64,000 nt of DNA, taken from contig NZ_JAMJFL010000003.1 of assembly GCF_023544665.1 (NCBI RefSeq), forward strand, positions 1-64,000. Reading direction: 5' to 3'. This document shows positions 1 to 8,085 of the stretch, piece after piece. Both the position numbers and the translations under genes were made by a program. Origin of the DNA: Streptomyces sp. YS415 (GTDB lineage Bacteria > Actinomycetota > Actinomycetes > Streptomycetales > Streptomycetaceae). Every line of letters begins with the position of its first letter. Position 1 is the stretch's first letter. The notes under the pieces are model-generated. The model was not told the origin of the DNA and ran no database searches. It saw nothing but the letters and a program-made list of their open reading frames with translations.

Positions 1-1
1 G

Positions 2-1873
2 CTGACCGGCCGAGGCCTGGAAGGCTTCTACCGAGCGGGACGGCGCCTGCTCTCCCGGTGCCAGGTGCGCGTCGCCGGACGCGAACCCCTCCCCGTGCAC
101 GCCCGGATGACCGCCGCGGACCAAGCCCGCTTCGTCGGCACCCTCCGCGCCGCCCCCGACGCAGGCCCTGACCCCGACATCGTCGTCGAGCGCGTCCGCC
201 ACGCTGACGGCACCGAGCAGATCACCCTGCACAGCTCGGCCCCGCGCCCCCTGCGCCTCCCGGTCGAAGTCGCCCTCGGCACCGACCTGGCTCCCCTGGG
301 CGCCATCGCGTCCGGCACAACCGGACCCGAACTGCCCGCCACCGTCCACGACTCCGGCCTGCGCTGGACCTGCCCTTCGGGCACCTCGGCCGTCACGGCC
401 CACCCCCCGCCCACCGACGCCCTGGCCTCCGCCGGTCTGCTGCGCTGGGAGTTCGAGCTGCCCCCCGGCGGCAGCGCCCAGGTGGAATTGCGGGTCCGAC
501 CCGAGGGACCGGGACCCCTCCGCACCGTGGGCCGGACCTCGGCCACGAACCCGCTGGCCGCCGCCCGGGCCGCGGGCGACCACCCCGGCGTCCAGCCACT
601 GCTGCACACCTGCGTCGAAGACCTCCAGTCCCTGCTGCTACGCGACTCCACCCATCCCACTGACATCCACCTCGCCGCCGGAGCACCCTGGCGCTGCGGA
701 CTGGCCCCCGCCGAAGCCCTGGCCGCAGCCCGGATGACCCTGCCCCTCGGCACCCGGCTCGCGGCGGGCACACTGCGCACCCTGGCCCGCACCCAGCTCA
801 GCGGATCCGGGCCCCGGTCCGGCATGATCCCCGGACCGCGCAGGGACGCCGGCCCTCATCTCCCCCCAAGCTGCACGGCCACGGAAGCCACCCTGCTCTT
901 CCCGGTCCTCCTCGCCGAAGCCCGCCGCTGGGGACTGCCCGAGAAGGAGACCGAGGAACTCCTCCCTGCCGCCGAGAACTGCTTGACCTGGCTGCGCAGG
1001 ACAGTGGGCGACGACACCTACCTCTGCGACCCCCACCCCGGCGGACCGCAGCGCTGCGAAACCCAGGCCCACGCCCACCGTGCGGCGCTGCTCGGCGCGG
1101 ACCTGCTCGACACCTTCGGCAGACCCGGCGGCGCCGAGCTACGGCACTGGGCGAGGAGTCTGCGGACTGCCTTCCAGCGGGACTTCTGGATCGACGACCT
1201 GGGTGGTGGCCGACCCGCGGGAGCCCGCTCCCCGGACGGACGGCTCGTGCCGCACCTGGGCTCCGCCACGGCCCACCTCCTCGACACCGGCCTGATCGGC
1301 GGGGGCGAACCGGCGCCCGGGCTGCTCGACAAGGTGCAGACCGAACAGCTCGCCCGACTCCTCGGCGGCCCGGCCATGGACTCCGGCTGGGGTCTGCGCG
1401 GACTCGGTGCCAAAGAGACCGGGTTCAACCCGTTCGGGCACCGCAGTGGCGCCGTACGCACTCACGAGACCGCCGTCGCCGTCGCGGGCCTGATCGCCGC
1501 AGGCTACGAGAGGGAGGCGACCGGGCTGCTGCGCGGCGCCCTCGCGGCCGCCGAGACATTCGGCCACCGGCTCCCGGAGATGTACGGCGGACAGCAGCGC
1601 ACCGACGCCGGCGCACCCCTCCCGCATCCCGCGGCCTGTCGACCTGCTGCCACCGCCGCGGCGGCCGGAGTCCTCCTGCTGACGACGCTCGCCGGCATCC
1701 GCCCCGACGCCCCCGCCGGCACCGTCACCCTCCGCCCCGCGGCCGGGGCGCCACTCGGAGAGATCGTTCTCACCGGGCTGCGCGTCGCGGGCGCCCCCTT
1801 CTCCGTGCGGGTGAGCCGACTCGGCCTCGCCATGGTCGAGGAGGCCGCCGACGGCCTGCAACTGGGCGCGTGA
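2..1873 (+). CDS. Glycogen debranching-type hydrolase, 5' end cut by the window
   Basis: The frame is already open at base 2 and runs to a TGA at 1871-1873, giving 623 visible codons, so the start lies upstream of the window. The first visible residues (LTGRGLEGFYRAGRRLLSR) look like the N-terminal domain of the bacterial glycogen-debranching N-terminal family, so only a few dozen residues are probably missing. The rest is an alpha/alpha-barrel-like region rich in Ala, Leu, Arg and Trp with a stretch around 1370-1460 (DSGWGLRGLGAKETGFNPFG) typical of the glucosidase-type C-terminal domain. The expected role is hydrolysis of alpha-glucan branch or trehalose-like substrates in the cytoplasm, but the true substrate of these actinobacterial proteins is not evident from sequence. 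No partner gene is visible downstream; a repeat block follows directly. Confidence 0.75.
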   Translation: MTGRGLEGFYRAGRRLLSRCQVRVAGREPLPVHARMTAADQARFVGTLRAAPDAGPDPDIVVERVRHADGTEQITLHSSAPRPLRLPVEVALGTDLAPLGAIASGTTGPELPATVHDSGLRWTCPSGTSAVTAHPPPTDALASAGLLRWEFELPPGGSAQVELRVRPEGPGPLRTVGRTSATNPLAAARAAGDHPGVQPLLHTCVEDLQSLLLRDSTHPTDIHLAAGAPWRCGLAPAEALAAARMTLPLGTRLAAGTLRTLARTQLSGSGPRSGMIPGPRRDAGPHLPPSCTATEATLLFPVLLAEARRWGLPEKETEELLPAAENCLTWLRRTVGDDTYLCDPHPGGPQRCETQAHAHRAALLGADLLDTFGRPGGAELRHWARSLRTAFQRDFWIDDLGGGRPAGARSPDGRLVPHLGSATAHLLDTGLIGGGEPAPGLLDKVQTEQLARLLGGPAMDSGWGLRGLGAKETGFNPFGHRSGAVRTHETAVAVAGLIAAGYEREATGLLRGALAAAETFGHRLPEMYGGQQRTDAGAPLPHPAACRPAATAAAAGVLLLTTLAGIRPDAPAGTVTLRPAAGAPLGEIVLTGLRVAGAPFSVRVSRLGLAMVEEAADGLQLGA

Positions 1874-1917
1874 CCTCGTACGGCAGCCCGCCGGAACATC
1901 GGACGCCCGACCGATCA

Positions 1918-2165
1918 CGGACGAAACCCGGTCAGGGGACAGACCACCGAAGGAGACCTGCGATCCGAATCTCTGACCGCACTCGATCAGGGAGCAGACC
2001 AACGAACGACACCCGCGCCCGGGATATCTGACCGCACCCAATCAAGGAACAGCCCACCCACCGACACCCGCGACCCGGATCTCGGACCGAACTCGATCAA
2101 GGAACAGCTCCCCGAACGACACCCGCAAAACCGATCACCGGCCGCACCCGAACATCGTCCCCCAC
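1918..2165. repeat. Imperfect 55-bp tandem repeats, about 4.5 copies
   Basis: Copies begin at 1918, 1973, 2028, 2083 and (degenerate) 2138, each exactly 55 bases apart. The best conserved part of the unit is CGGACCGAACTCGATCAAGG followed by AACAG, then about 14 bases later CGACACCCGCG. The end of a sixth, more diverged copy may precede 1918 (the CCGATCACGG context recurs at 2131). The block fills the gap between the debranching-type gene and the nrtR-like gene. 55 is not a multiple of three, which argues against a translated repeat; no spacers separate the units, so it is not a CRISPR. Confidence 0.8.
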
Positions 2166-2180
2166 GACCGGCGAAGGGAG

Positions 2181-2214
2181 TGTTTATCGTCAGGAAGACG
2201 ACTATGATCGCGGC
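2181..2214 (+). promoter_or_regulatory. Leaderless promoter with internal inverted repeat
   Basis: TATGAT at 2203-2208 is a good -10 hexamer ending six bases before the ATG at 2215, so transcription should start at the A of the start codon; no Shine-Dalgarno sequence is present. TGTTTA at 2181-2186 is a possible -35 with a 16-base spacer. Between them lies the inverted repeat TCGTC-AGGAA-GACGA (2187-2201). A repressor bound there would block RNA polymerase, and the downstream NrtR-type protein is the obvious candidate (autoregulation is inferred). Confidence 0.6.
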
Positions 2215-2973
2215 ATGCCCTACGACCCGTCAGCCTTCCCGCCCTTCGCCGTCACCGTGGACCTGGTCGTGCTGACCGTGCGTCGGCATGCCCTGTGCGC
2301 GCTGGCGGTCCGCAGGGGCGAACCGCCGTTCCAGGGCCGCTGGGCCCTCCCCGGCGGATTCGTCAGGGCCGACGAAGACCTGGCGCAGGCAGCGGCACGC
2401 GAGCTGGCCGAGGAGACCGGCATGCGCGCCCACGACCCCGCCGTACCCGTCCATGACAACGGCGCCCACCTGGAGCAGCTCGCCACCTACGGCGACCCCA
2501 AGCGGGATCCGCGCATGCGCGTCGTCAGCGTCGCCCACCTCGCCCTCGCCCCCGACCTGCCCGCCCCCCGCGCGGGCGGAGACGCCAGCAACGCCCGCTG
2601 GGCCCCGGTCGAGGAACTGCTCCAGCAGGGCGGCTACGGCCGCGAGGACGAACCCGTCGCGCCGCTCGCCTTCGACCACGCCCAGATCCTGGCCGACGGC
2701 GTCGAGCGCGCCCGCTCCAAAATCGAGTACTCCTCGCTGGCCACCGCCTTCTGCCCCACCGAATTCACCGTCGGCGAGCTGCGCCGCGTCTACGAGGCCG
2801 TCTGGGGCGTGGCCCTCGACCCGCGCAACTTCCACCGCAAGGTGACCGGCACCCCGGGCTTCCTCGTCCCCACCGGAGGCACCACCACCCGCCAAGGGGG
2901 ACGCCCCGCCCAGCTCTTCCGGGCCGGCGGTGCCACCCTCCTCAACCCCCCGATGCTGCGCCCGGAAGTCTGA
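2215..2973 (+). CDS. NrtR-type Nudix hydrolase/transcription regulator
   Basis: A 252-aa protein with an N-terminal Nudix domain (about residues 12-150) and a C-terminal winged-helix domain (about 175-250). The Nudix box from Gly48 to Met70 fits GX5EX7REUXEEXGU completely (GFVRADE, then RELAEETGM), so unlike many NrtR proteins the hydrolase could still be active. The C-terminal segment FTVGELRRVYEAVWG followed by NFHRKV and GRPAQLF is the signature of NrtR-family DNA-binding domains. NrtR proteins sense ADP-ribose or related nucleotides and repress NAD metabolism genes; some paralogues control sugar catabolism. No NAD gene lies nearby, so targets are unknown. The start is fixed by a leaderless promoter, and an inverted repeat in that promoter suggests autoregulation. 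Confidence 0.85.
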   Translation: MPYDPSAFPPFAVTVDLVVLTVRRHALCALAVRRGEPPFQGRWALPGGFVRADEDLAQAAARELAEETGMRAHDPAVPVHDNGAHLEQLATYGDPKRDPRMRVVSVAHLALAPDLPAPRAGGDASNARWAPVEELLQQGGYGREDEPVAPLAFDHAQILADGVERARSKIEYSSLATAFCPTEFTVGELRRVYEAVWGVALDPRNFHRKVTGTPGFLVPTGGTTTRQGGRPAQLFRAGGATLLNPPMLRPEV

Positions 2974-3096
2974 GACGAGCACCGGGAGCCCGCAGCCGCC
3001 CCCGGGCCCGCACGCGAACGGCGGACGGCGAACAAGGATCCGAGCGCATCGACTGCCGCCCGGGGAACGGGCCTTGCGGTGCCCGAAAAACCGGAC

Positions 3097-3118
3097 ATAG
3101 CGCGCTATCTTGCTTCGG
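3097..3118 (+). promoter_or_regulatory. Perfect 12-bp palindrome on a -10 element
   Basis: ATAGCGCGCTAT at 3097-3108 is a perfect palindrome whose right end overlaps TATCTT (3106-3111), a -10-like hexamer seven bases before the GTG at 3119. This fits a leaderless promoter controlled by a dimeric repressor sitting on the -10. No regulator gene next to it is an obvious owner. Confidence 0.5.
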
Positions 3119-4918
3119 GTGATCCAGGCCTTCGGACTGACCAGCGACCCCCGCAAGGAGCTTCCGCCCGCCGTCGACGACGTCTCCTTCGAGGCACACG
3201 CGGGCCGTGTCACCGCGCTGCTCGGCGCCCCCGGCGCGGGCAAGACGACAGCGCTCAGACTCATGCTCGAACTCCAACACGGCCGCGGGCTCACCTACTT
3301 CAGAGGCCGCCCCCTGCACCGCATCGCGCACCCCTCCCGTGAGGTGGGCGTCCTCCTCGGCGATGTTCCCGGCCATCCCGCCCGCACGGTCCGCGGCCAC
3401 CTGCGGATGCTGTGCGCCGCCGCCGGCGTCCCCGTACGCCGCGCCGACGAAGTCCTCGAAGTCGTCGGCCTGGTCAGTCTGCGCGACGAACGACTCGGCA
3501 CCCTGTCCCGCGGCATGGACCGCCGCCTCGGCCTGGCGTGCGCCCTCCTCGCCGACCCCCACACCCTTGTCCTCGACGACCCCGCCGACGGACTCTCCGC
3601 CCGCGAGAGCCGCTGGCTGCACGGCGTCCTGCGCGCCCACGCCACGCAGGGCGGCACGGTCCTGCTCACCACCGCCGACCCCAAGGAAGCCGCCCGCACA
3701 GCTGACCGCGTCATCACCTTGGAGCAGGGCCGGCTCGTCGCCGACCAGGACGCCGCCGACTTCGCCCGTACCCGCCTGCGCCCCCGCGTCGCCGTCCGCA
3801 CCCCCCACGCCACCCGCCTCGCGGCCCTCATCACGAAGGACGCGCGCACGGCACAGCGCTCGGTCGAGGTCGTCCGCGAGGGTGGCAACCGCCTCTCCGT
3901 GTATGGCAGTACCTGTGCCGACATCGGCGAACTGGCCTTCCGGCACGACGTCCTCGTGCACCAACTCGCCGACGAAGTGGGGGACATGGGCCCCAGGGTG
4001 GCGGCGAGGGGAGAGGGGGGCGACGCCGTGGGGCAGGTGGAGGCCGGGCAGGGAGCCGGCGAGGAGGGGGGCCATGGGCCCGCCGAGAGGAGTCCGGGGG
4101 CCCCCTCCCCCCTCCCCTCCCTTCCACCCCCCATCTCCGTCCGCTCCGCCCCCTCCCCCCTCCGCCCCCTCCGCTACGAGATCCGCCGCGCCGCGGGCGT
4201 CGGCACCACGTTCCTCACCGCTGCCGCCGTGCTCGTCGTGTCGGCGCTCACCGCGCTGGTGCTCGCGCGCATCGGGCACACCCCGCAGGCCCGGCTGCTG
4301 GCTGCCTGGCCGCGTGAGCTGCCGTTGCCGCCCGCGGCGCTCGGGGCGGGGCTGCTGGGCGCGCTGGCCTTCGGCGACGAGTTCCGCCATCCCGCGCTGG
4401 CGGTGGACCGCGGCACCGTGCCCCGGCGGCTGGGGCTGCTGGCCGCCAAGCTCCTCGTCTCCGGGGTCACCGCGCTGTCGCTGGCTCTTCTGACGGTGGG
4501 GTGTGACGCCGAAGTGCTGTATCTCGTATACGGACGGGAGGTGGCAGAGGTTCCCGCGGACTGGCTGGTGTCGGGGCTGAGTTGGATCGGGCTGGTGGTG
4601 GGGTGCGCGTGGGCCGGTGTGCTGGCGGCGGGGGTGTTCCGGTCCACGAGTGCCGGGCTCGCCGTCGTGGCGGCGGTGCCCGTCCTCGTCGTACCGCTGG
4701 TGCACAAGGTGCTGGAGGGGCCTGCGGTGCGGTCGGCGGCCGGTTTTCCGCTGCGGCTCAGGGAGGTGCTGCTGATGCAGTGGCCCTTCGGGGGAGAGCG
4801 GTATCTGGCGGCTGCGGCGCGTGTGATCGCCCAACCCGTGGGCGGTGCGCTGATGTTGTCGCTGACCGCACTGTTGTGCGCGTATCTGCTCACGACCCTG
4901 CGCGGCAAGGTCCGATGA
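3119..4918 (+). CDS. Fused ABC ATPase-permease with degenerate catalytic motifs
   Basis: A 599-aa protein: an ABC ATPase domain (about 1-240), a linker, and a C-terminal membrane domain with about six hydrophobic segments (about 355-595). Walker A is intact (GAPGAGKTT). The signature loop reads LSRGMDRR instead of LSGGQ, Walker B reads LVLDDPAD so the catalytic Glu is Asp, and the switch histidine is missing (LLTTADPKEA). The linker, about residues 290-345, is low-complexity Gly/Glu/Ala then Pro/Ser. The GTG start is chosen because a -10 element lies just upstream; a TTG nine bases earlier would place the start inside that element. It sits immediately upstream of the sporulation gene whiH with no terminator between. 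The substrate is unknown; given the altered motifs, slow ATP turnover or a regulatory role is possible. Confidence 0.75.
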   Translation: MIQAFGLTSDPRKELPPAVDDVSFEAHAGRVTALLGAPGAGKTTALRLMLELQHGRGLTYFRGRPLHRIAHPSREVGVLLGDVPGHPARTVRGHLRMLCAAAGVPVRRADEVLEVVGLVSLRDERLGTLSRGMDRRLGLACALLADPHTLVLDDPADGLSARESRWLHGVLRAHATQGGTVLLTTADPKEAARTADRVITLEQGRLVADQDAADFARTRLRPRVAVRTPHATRLAALITKDARTAQRSVEVVREGGNRLSVYGSTCADIGELAFRHDVLVHQLADEVGDMGPRVAARGEGGDAVGQVEAGQGAGEEGGHGPAERSPGAPSPLPSLPPPISVRSAPSPLRPLRYEIRRAAGVGTTFLTAAAVLVVSALTALVLARIGHTPQARLLAAWPRELPLPPAALGAGLLGALAFGDEFRHPALAVDRGTVPRRLGLLAAKLLVSGVTALSLALLTVGCDAEVLYLVYGREVAEVPADWLVSGLSWIGLVVGCAWAGVLAAGVFRSTSAGLAVVAAVPVLVVPLVHKVLEGPAVRSAAGFPLRLREVLLMQWPFGGERYLAAAARVIAQPVGGALMLSLTALLCAYLLTTLRGKVR

Positions 4919-4966
4919 CGACCGTCCGCCCGCTTTCAGCACCCCCTGTGCGCACAACTCCCCGGG

Positions 4967-4989
4967 GAAAGCCCATTTCTTTCCGATAA
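4967..4989 (+). promoter_or_regulatory. Possible sigma-WhiG-type promoter for whiH
   Basis: TCCGATAA at 4982-4989 matches 7 of 8 bases of the sigma-WhiG -10 consensus GCCGATAA. Known whiH transcription depends on sigma-WhiG. The -35 TAAA is not present at the usual 15-base spacing; the nearest match is GAAA at 4967-4970 with an 11-base spacer, so the assignment rests mainly on the -10 and on the gene downstream. Confidence 0.5.
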
Positions 4990-5081
4990 GGCGTCAATTG
5001 CGACGGGGTGAGCGATCACCCTTTCGTGTGCTTTTCACCAAAGACCTCAAGGGAGTTGAAGAGAGCGCCGACAAAGGATCC

Positions 5082-5966
5082 GTGAGTACCCTTGCGCACA
5101 CCATGATGACCGCCGCCCGCACCGCCGACTCCGGTCTCGCCGGCCCGGGCGAACTCGACCGCTACCCCTACGCCGAGGCCCCTGTCGCCGACCGCGTCGT
5201 GACCCCCTCATGGGACGGCGCGGACCAGGAGCTGGGCCGCGTGGGCCGGCGCGCCGCGGGCCGCGGACGCGGACTGCACGGCCAACTCGTCCAGCAGCTC
5301 GGCCAGATGATCGTCTCCGGTGACCTCGGTGCCGACCGCCCGCTGGTCCCCGAGGAGATCGGCCAGCGGTTCGAGGTCTCCCGCACCGTCGTCCGTGAGT
5401 CGCTCCGCGTCCTGGAGGCCAAGGGCCTGGTCAGCGCCCGGCCGAACGTCGGCACGCGCGTGCGTCCCGTCAGCGACTGGAACCTGCTCGACCCGGACAT
5501 CATCGAGTGGCGGGCGTTCGGCCCGCAGCGCGACGACCAGCGGCGTGAGCTGACCGAGCTGCGCTGGACGATCGAGCCGCTGGCCGCGCGCCTGGCCGCC
5601 GGTCATGGCCGTGCGGACGTCCAGCAGCGGCTGGGTGACATGGTGGAGATCATGGGCCACGCCATGGCGCAGGGTGATGCCCTGACCTTCTCCCGGGCCG
5701 ACGCCGAGTTCCACTCGCTGCTCATCCAGGTCGCCGGCAACCGCATGCTGGAACACCTGTCCGGGATCGTGTCGGCCGCACTCCAGGTCTCCGGTGGACC
5801 GATCGCGGGATGCGACCGTCCGAGCGACGCCTCGCTCGCGCACCACGCCCGGATCGCCGACGCCCTCGCCGCGGGTGACGCCACGGGCGCGGAGACGGCG
5901 ATGCGGCAGCTGCTCATGGTCCACCCCGAGGTGGAGCGCGTGGTGCCCGCCCCGCGCGAGCACTGA
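5082..5966 (+). CDS. whiH: Sporulation regulator WhiH (GntR/FadR family)
   Basis: A 294-aa GntR-family protein: a unique N-terminal tail of about 55 residues, a winged helix-turn-helix (about 65-135, with PEEIGQRFEVSRTVVRESLR), and an FCD effector domain to the end. The sequence and the position immediately before hrdB match WhiH, which is needed for sporulation septation in aerial hyphae. The start is the GTG at 5082, with AAAGGA at 5073-5078 as ribosome binding site; the frame stays open upstream to 4998 but without a better site. FCD domains bind carboxylic acids, often with a metal; the ligand of WhiH is not known to me. A strong hairpin follows at 6041-6081. Confidence 0.95.
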   Translation: MSTLAHTMMTAARTADSGLAGPGELDRYPYAEAPVADRVVTPSWDGADQELGRVGRRAAGRGRGLHGQLVQQLGQMIVSGDLGADRPLVPEEIGQRFEVSRTVVRESLRVLEAKGLVSARPNVGTRVRPVSDWNLLDPDIIEWRAFGPQRDDQRRELTELRWTIEPLAARLAAGHGRADVQQRLGDMVEIMGHAMAQGDALTFSRADAEFHSLLIQVAGNRMLEHLSGIVSAALQVSGGPIAGCDRPSDASLAHHARIADALAAGDATGAETAMRQLLMVHPEVERVVPAPREH

Positions 5967-6040
5967 GCGCGCCCACGTGCGGCGCGGCCCGGCGATGCCT
6001 CCCCCTCCTGTGGCATCGCCCGGCCGGCGAGCCGCCTGCC

Positions 6041-6081
6041 GTCGGACCCCGCAGGATCACCCGGATCCTGCGGGGTCCGAC
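6041..6081 (+). terminator. Perfect 18-bp stem-loop after whiH
   Basis: GTCGGACCCCGCAGGATC (6041-6058) pairs perfectly with 6064-6081 across a five-base loop (ACCCG). No T-run follows, which is usual for Streptomyces terminators. Confidence 0.8.
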
Positions 6082-6097
6082 GGTCCGACGGTCCGAC
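6074..6097. repeat. Three tandem copies of an 8-bp unit
   Basis: GGTCCGAC occurs at 6074-6081, 6082-6089 and 6090-6097. The first copy is the base of the terminator's right arm, so the left arm GTCGGACC can pair with any of the three, allowing alternative hairpins. Confidence 0.8.
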
Positions 6098-6203
6098 GGT
6101 GCGGTGGGATGACGGGATGACGGCGCGGTGGCGCACGGCGGCTGGGACGGCGAAGCTGACCGCATATGCCAGTATCTGACCGTTTTTGAGCGCTTACGGG
6201 GTG

Positions 6204-6232
6204 TGACTCGGGCCACGCAGATTGGGCGTAAC
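6204..6232 (+). promoter_or_regulatory. Candidate main hrdB promoter (ECF-like)
   Basis: TGACTC (6204-6209), a 17-base spacer, and CGTAAC (6227-6232) resemble an ECF-sigma promoter. In Streptomyces griseus hrdB is mainly transcribed by the ECF sigma factor ShbA; whether these exact hexamers are the ShbA site is inference. Confidence 0.35.
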
Positions 6233-6276
6233 GCTCGTGGGAGCAGCGCGATGACCTAAGAGGTGACAGCCGCGGA

Positions 6277-6304
6277 GGGAATACGGACGCCGTACACGGC
6301 GCTG
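6277..6304 (+). promoter_or_regulatory. Sigma-R-like promoter of hrdB
   Basis: GGGAAT (6277-6282), 18 bases, then GCTG (6301-6304) matches the sigma-R consensus GGGAAT-N18-GTTG at all but one position. hrdB of S. coelicolor is a reported sigma-R target, linking the principal sigma factor to thiol stress. The start codon lies about 105 bases downstream. Confidence 0.6.
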
Positions 6305-6417
6305 TGCATCTTCCCGGCCCCCGCCCGCACCGTCGGCCCATCCCCAGGCCGGTGGTCGGCTCCTGTCCGCTGTGGACGGGGCCGGAAGCCGTTTTCCAAC
6401 GTTCCGAGAGGTTGTTC

Positions 6418-7950
6418 GTGTCGGCCAGCACATCCCGTACGCTCCCGCCGGAGATCGCCGAGTCCGTCTCTGTCATGGCGCTCATCGAGCGGGGAAAGGC
6501 TGAGGGGCAGATCGCCGGCGATGACGTGCGTCGGGCCTTCGAAGCTGACCAGATTCCGGCCACTCAGTGGAAGAACGTACTGCGCAGCCTCAACCAGATC
6601 CTCGAGGAAGAGGGTGTGACGCTGATGGTCAGTGCCGCGGAGCCCAAGCGCACCCGAAAGAGCGTCGCAGCGAAGAGTCCGGCCAAGCGCACCGCCACCA
6701 AGACGGTCGCGGCGAAGGCTGTGACCGCGAAGAAGGCCACCGCCACCGCCACGCCGGAGGCCCCCGCCGCCGAGGCGGCCCTCGAGGACGAGGCGCCCGC
6801 GAAGAAGGCCGCTGCCAAGAAGACCACGACCGCCAAGAAGGCGGCCGCGAAGAAGACCGTCGCCAAGAAGACGGCGGCCAAGAAGACCACCGGCAAGAAG
6901 GACGACGCCGAGGTCCCCGAGGAAGAAGTCCTCGAGGAGGTCAAGCCCGGCGAGGAGCCCGAGGGCACCGAGAGCGCCGGCTTCGTGCTCTCGGACGAGG
7001 ACGAGGACGACGCGCCCGCCCAGCAGGTCGCCGCCGCCGGTGCCACCGCCGACCCGGTCAAGGACTACCTCAAGCAGATCGGCAAGGTCCCGCTGCTCAA
7101 CGCCGAGCAGGAGGTCGAGCTCGCCAAGCGCATCGAGGCCGGTCTGTTCGCCGAGGACAAGCTGGCCAACGCCGACAAACTCGCCCCCAAGCTCAAGCGC
7201 GAGCTGGAGATCATCGCCGAGGACGGCCGCCGCGCCAAGAACCACCTCCTGGAGGCCAACCTCCGTCTGGTGGTCTCCCTGGCCAAGCGCTACACCGGCC
7301 GCGGCATGCTCTTCCTGGACCTCATCCAGGAGGGCAACCTCGGTCTGATCCGCGCGGTCGAGAAGTTCGACTACACCAAGGGCTACAAGTTCTCCACGTA
7401 CGCCACCTGGTGGATCCGTCAGGCGATCACCCGCGCCATGGCCGACCAGGCCCGCACCATCCGTATCCCGGTGCACATGGTCGAGGTCATCAACAAGCTC
7501 GCGCGCGTGCAGCGCCAGATGCTCCAGGACCTGGGCCGCGAGCCCACCCCGGAGGAGCTGGCCAAGGAACTCGACATGACCCCCGAGAAGGTCATCGAGG
7601 TCCAGAAGTACGGTCGCGAGCCGATCTCCCTGCACACCCCGCTGGGCGAGGACGGCGACAGCGAGTTCGGTGACCTCATCGAGGACTCCGAGGCCGTCGT
7701 CCCGGCCGACGCGGTCAGCTTCACGCTCCTGCAGGAGCAGCTGCACTCCGTCCTCGACACCCTGTCCGAGCGCGAGGCGGGCGTCGTCTCGATGCGCTTC
7801 GGTCTCACCGACGGTCAGCCGAAGACCCTCGACGAGATCGGCAAGGTGTACGGCGTGACGCGTGAGCGCATCCGCCAGATCGAGTCGAAGACCATGTCGA
7901 AGCTGCGCCACCCGTCGCGCTCCCAGGTGCTGCGCGACTACCTCGACTAG
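6418..7950 (+). CDS. hrdB: Principal sigma factor HrdB (sigma-70)
   Basis: The essential housekeeping sigma factor, 510 aa. After an N-terminal region 1.1-like segment (about 1-75) comes a long Lys/Ala-rich, histone-H1-like stretch (about 80-165, many AAKK repeats) and an acidic stretch. Region 1.2 begins near residue 210 ([20 protein letters not shown]), region 2 carries the -10-reading helix ([20 protein letters not shown]), and region 4 ends the protein ([19 protein letters not shown]). The start is GTG 6418 with GAGAGG at 6405-6410. The GTG-initiated form begins [15 protein letters not shown], as in known HrdB. It is monocistronic, with promoters at 6204-6304 and a terminator at 7971-8005. 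Confidence 0.98.
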   Translation: MSASTSRTLPPEIAESVSVMALIERGKAEGQIAGDDVRRAFEADQIPATQWKNVLRSLNQILEEEGVTLMVSAAEPKRTRKSVAAKSPAKRTATKTVAAKAVTAKKATATATPEAPAAEAALEDEAPAKKAAAKKTTTAKKAAAKKTVAKKTAAKKTTGKKDDAEVPEEEVLEEVKPGEEPEGTESAGFVLSDEDEDDAPAQQVAAAGATADPVKDYLKQIGKVPLLNAEQEVELAKRIEAGLFAEDKLANADKLAPKLKRELEIIAEDGRRAKNHLLEANLRLVVSLAKRYTGRGMLFLDLIQEGNLGLIRAVEKFDYTKGYKFSTYATWWIRQAITRAMADQARTIRIPVHMVEVINKLARVQRQMLQDLGREPTPEELAKELDMTPEKVIEVQKYGREPISLHTPLGEDGDSEFGDLIEDSEAVVPADAVSFTLLQEQLHSVLDTLSEREAGVVSMRFGLTDGQPKTLDEIGKVYGVTRERIRQIESKTMSKLRHPSRSQVLRDYLD

Positions 7951-7970
7951 GCCGCGGCCCTACGACGCAC

Positions 7971-8005
7971 AAGGCCCGGTTCCCCCACGCGGGAGCCGGG
8001 CCTTT
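7971..8005 (+). terminator. hrdB terminator
   Basis: AAGGCCCGGTTCCC pairs with GGGAGCCGGGCCTT (one G-T wobble) across a short C-rich loop, followed by TTT. Confidence 0.85.
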
Positions 8006-8085
8006 CGCGTGCCCGCGCGAGTGCGGGGCACGGCGGCGTGGATCACGCTGGGTGTCTCAACAACAGCCCTGCGTGAGGAGTGCGC

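Noticed and set aside
1918..2165. Minisatellite within a coding region
   Set aside because: The 55-bp period breaks frame, and stop codons fall in the repeat in all plus-strand readings consistent with the upstream gene.
2942..4957. 671-codon open frame on the minus strand opposite the ABC gene
   Set aside because: High-GC shadow: the ABC protein on the other strand has clear motifs, while this frame reads as low-complexity Gly/Arg/Glu with no domain.
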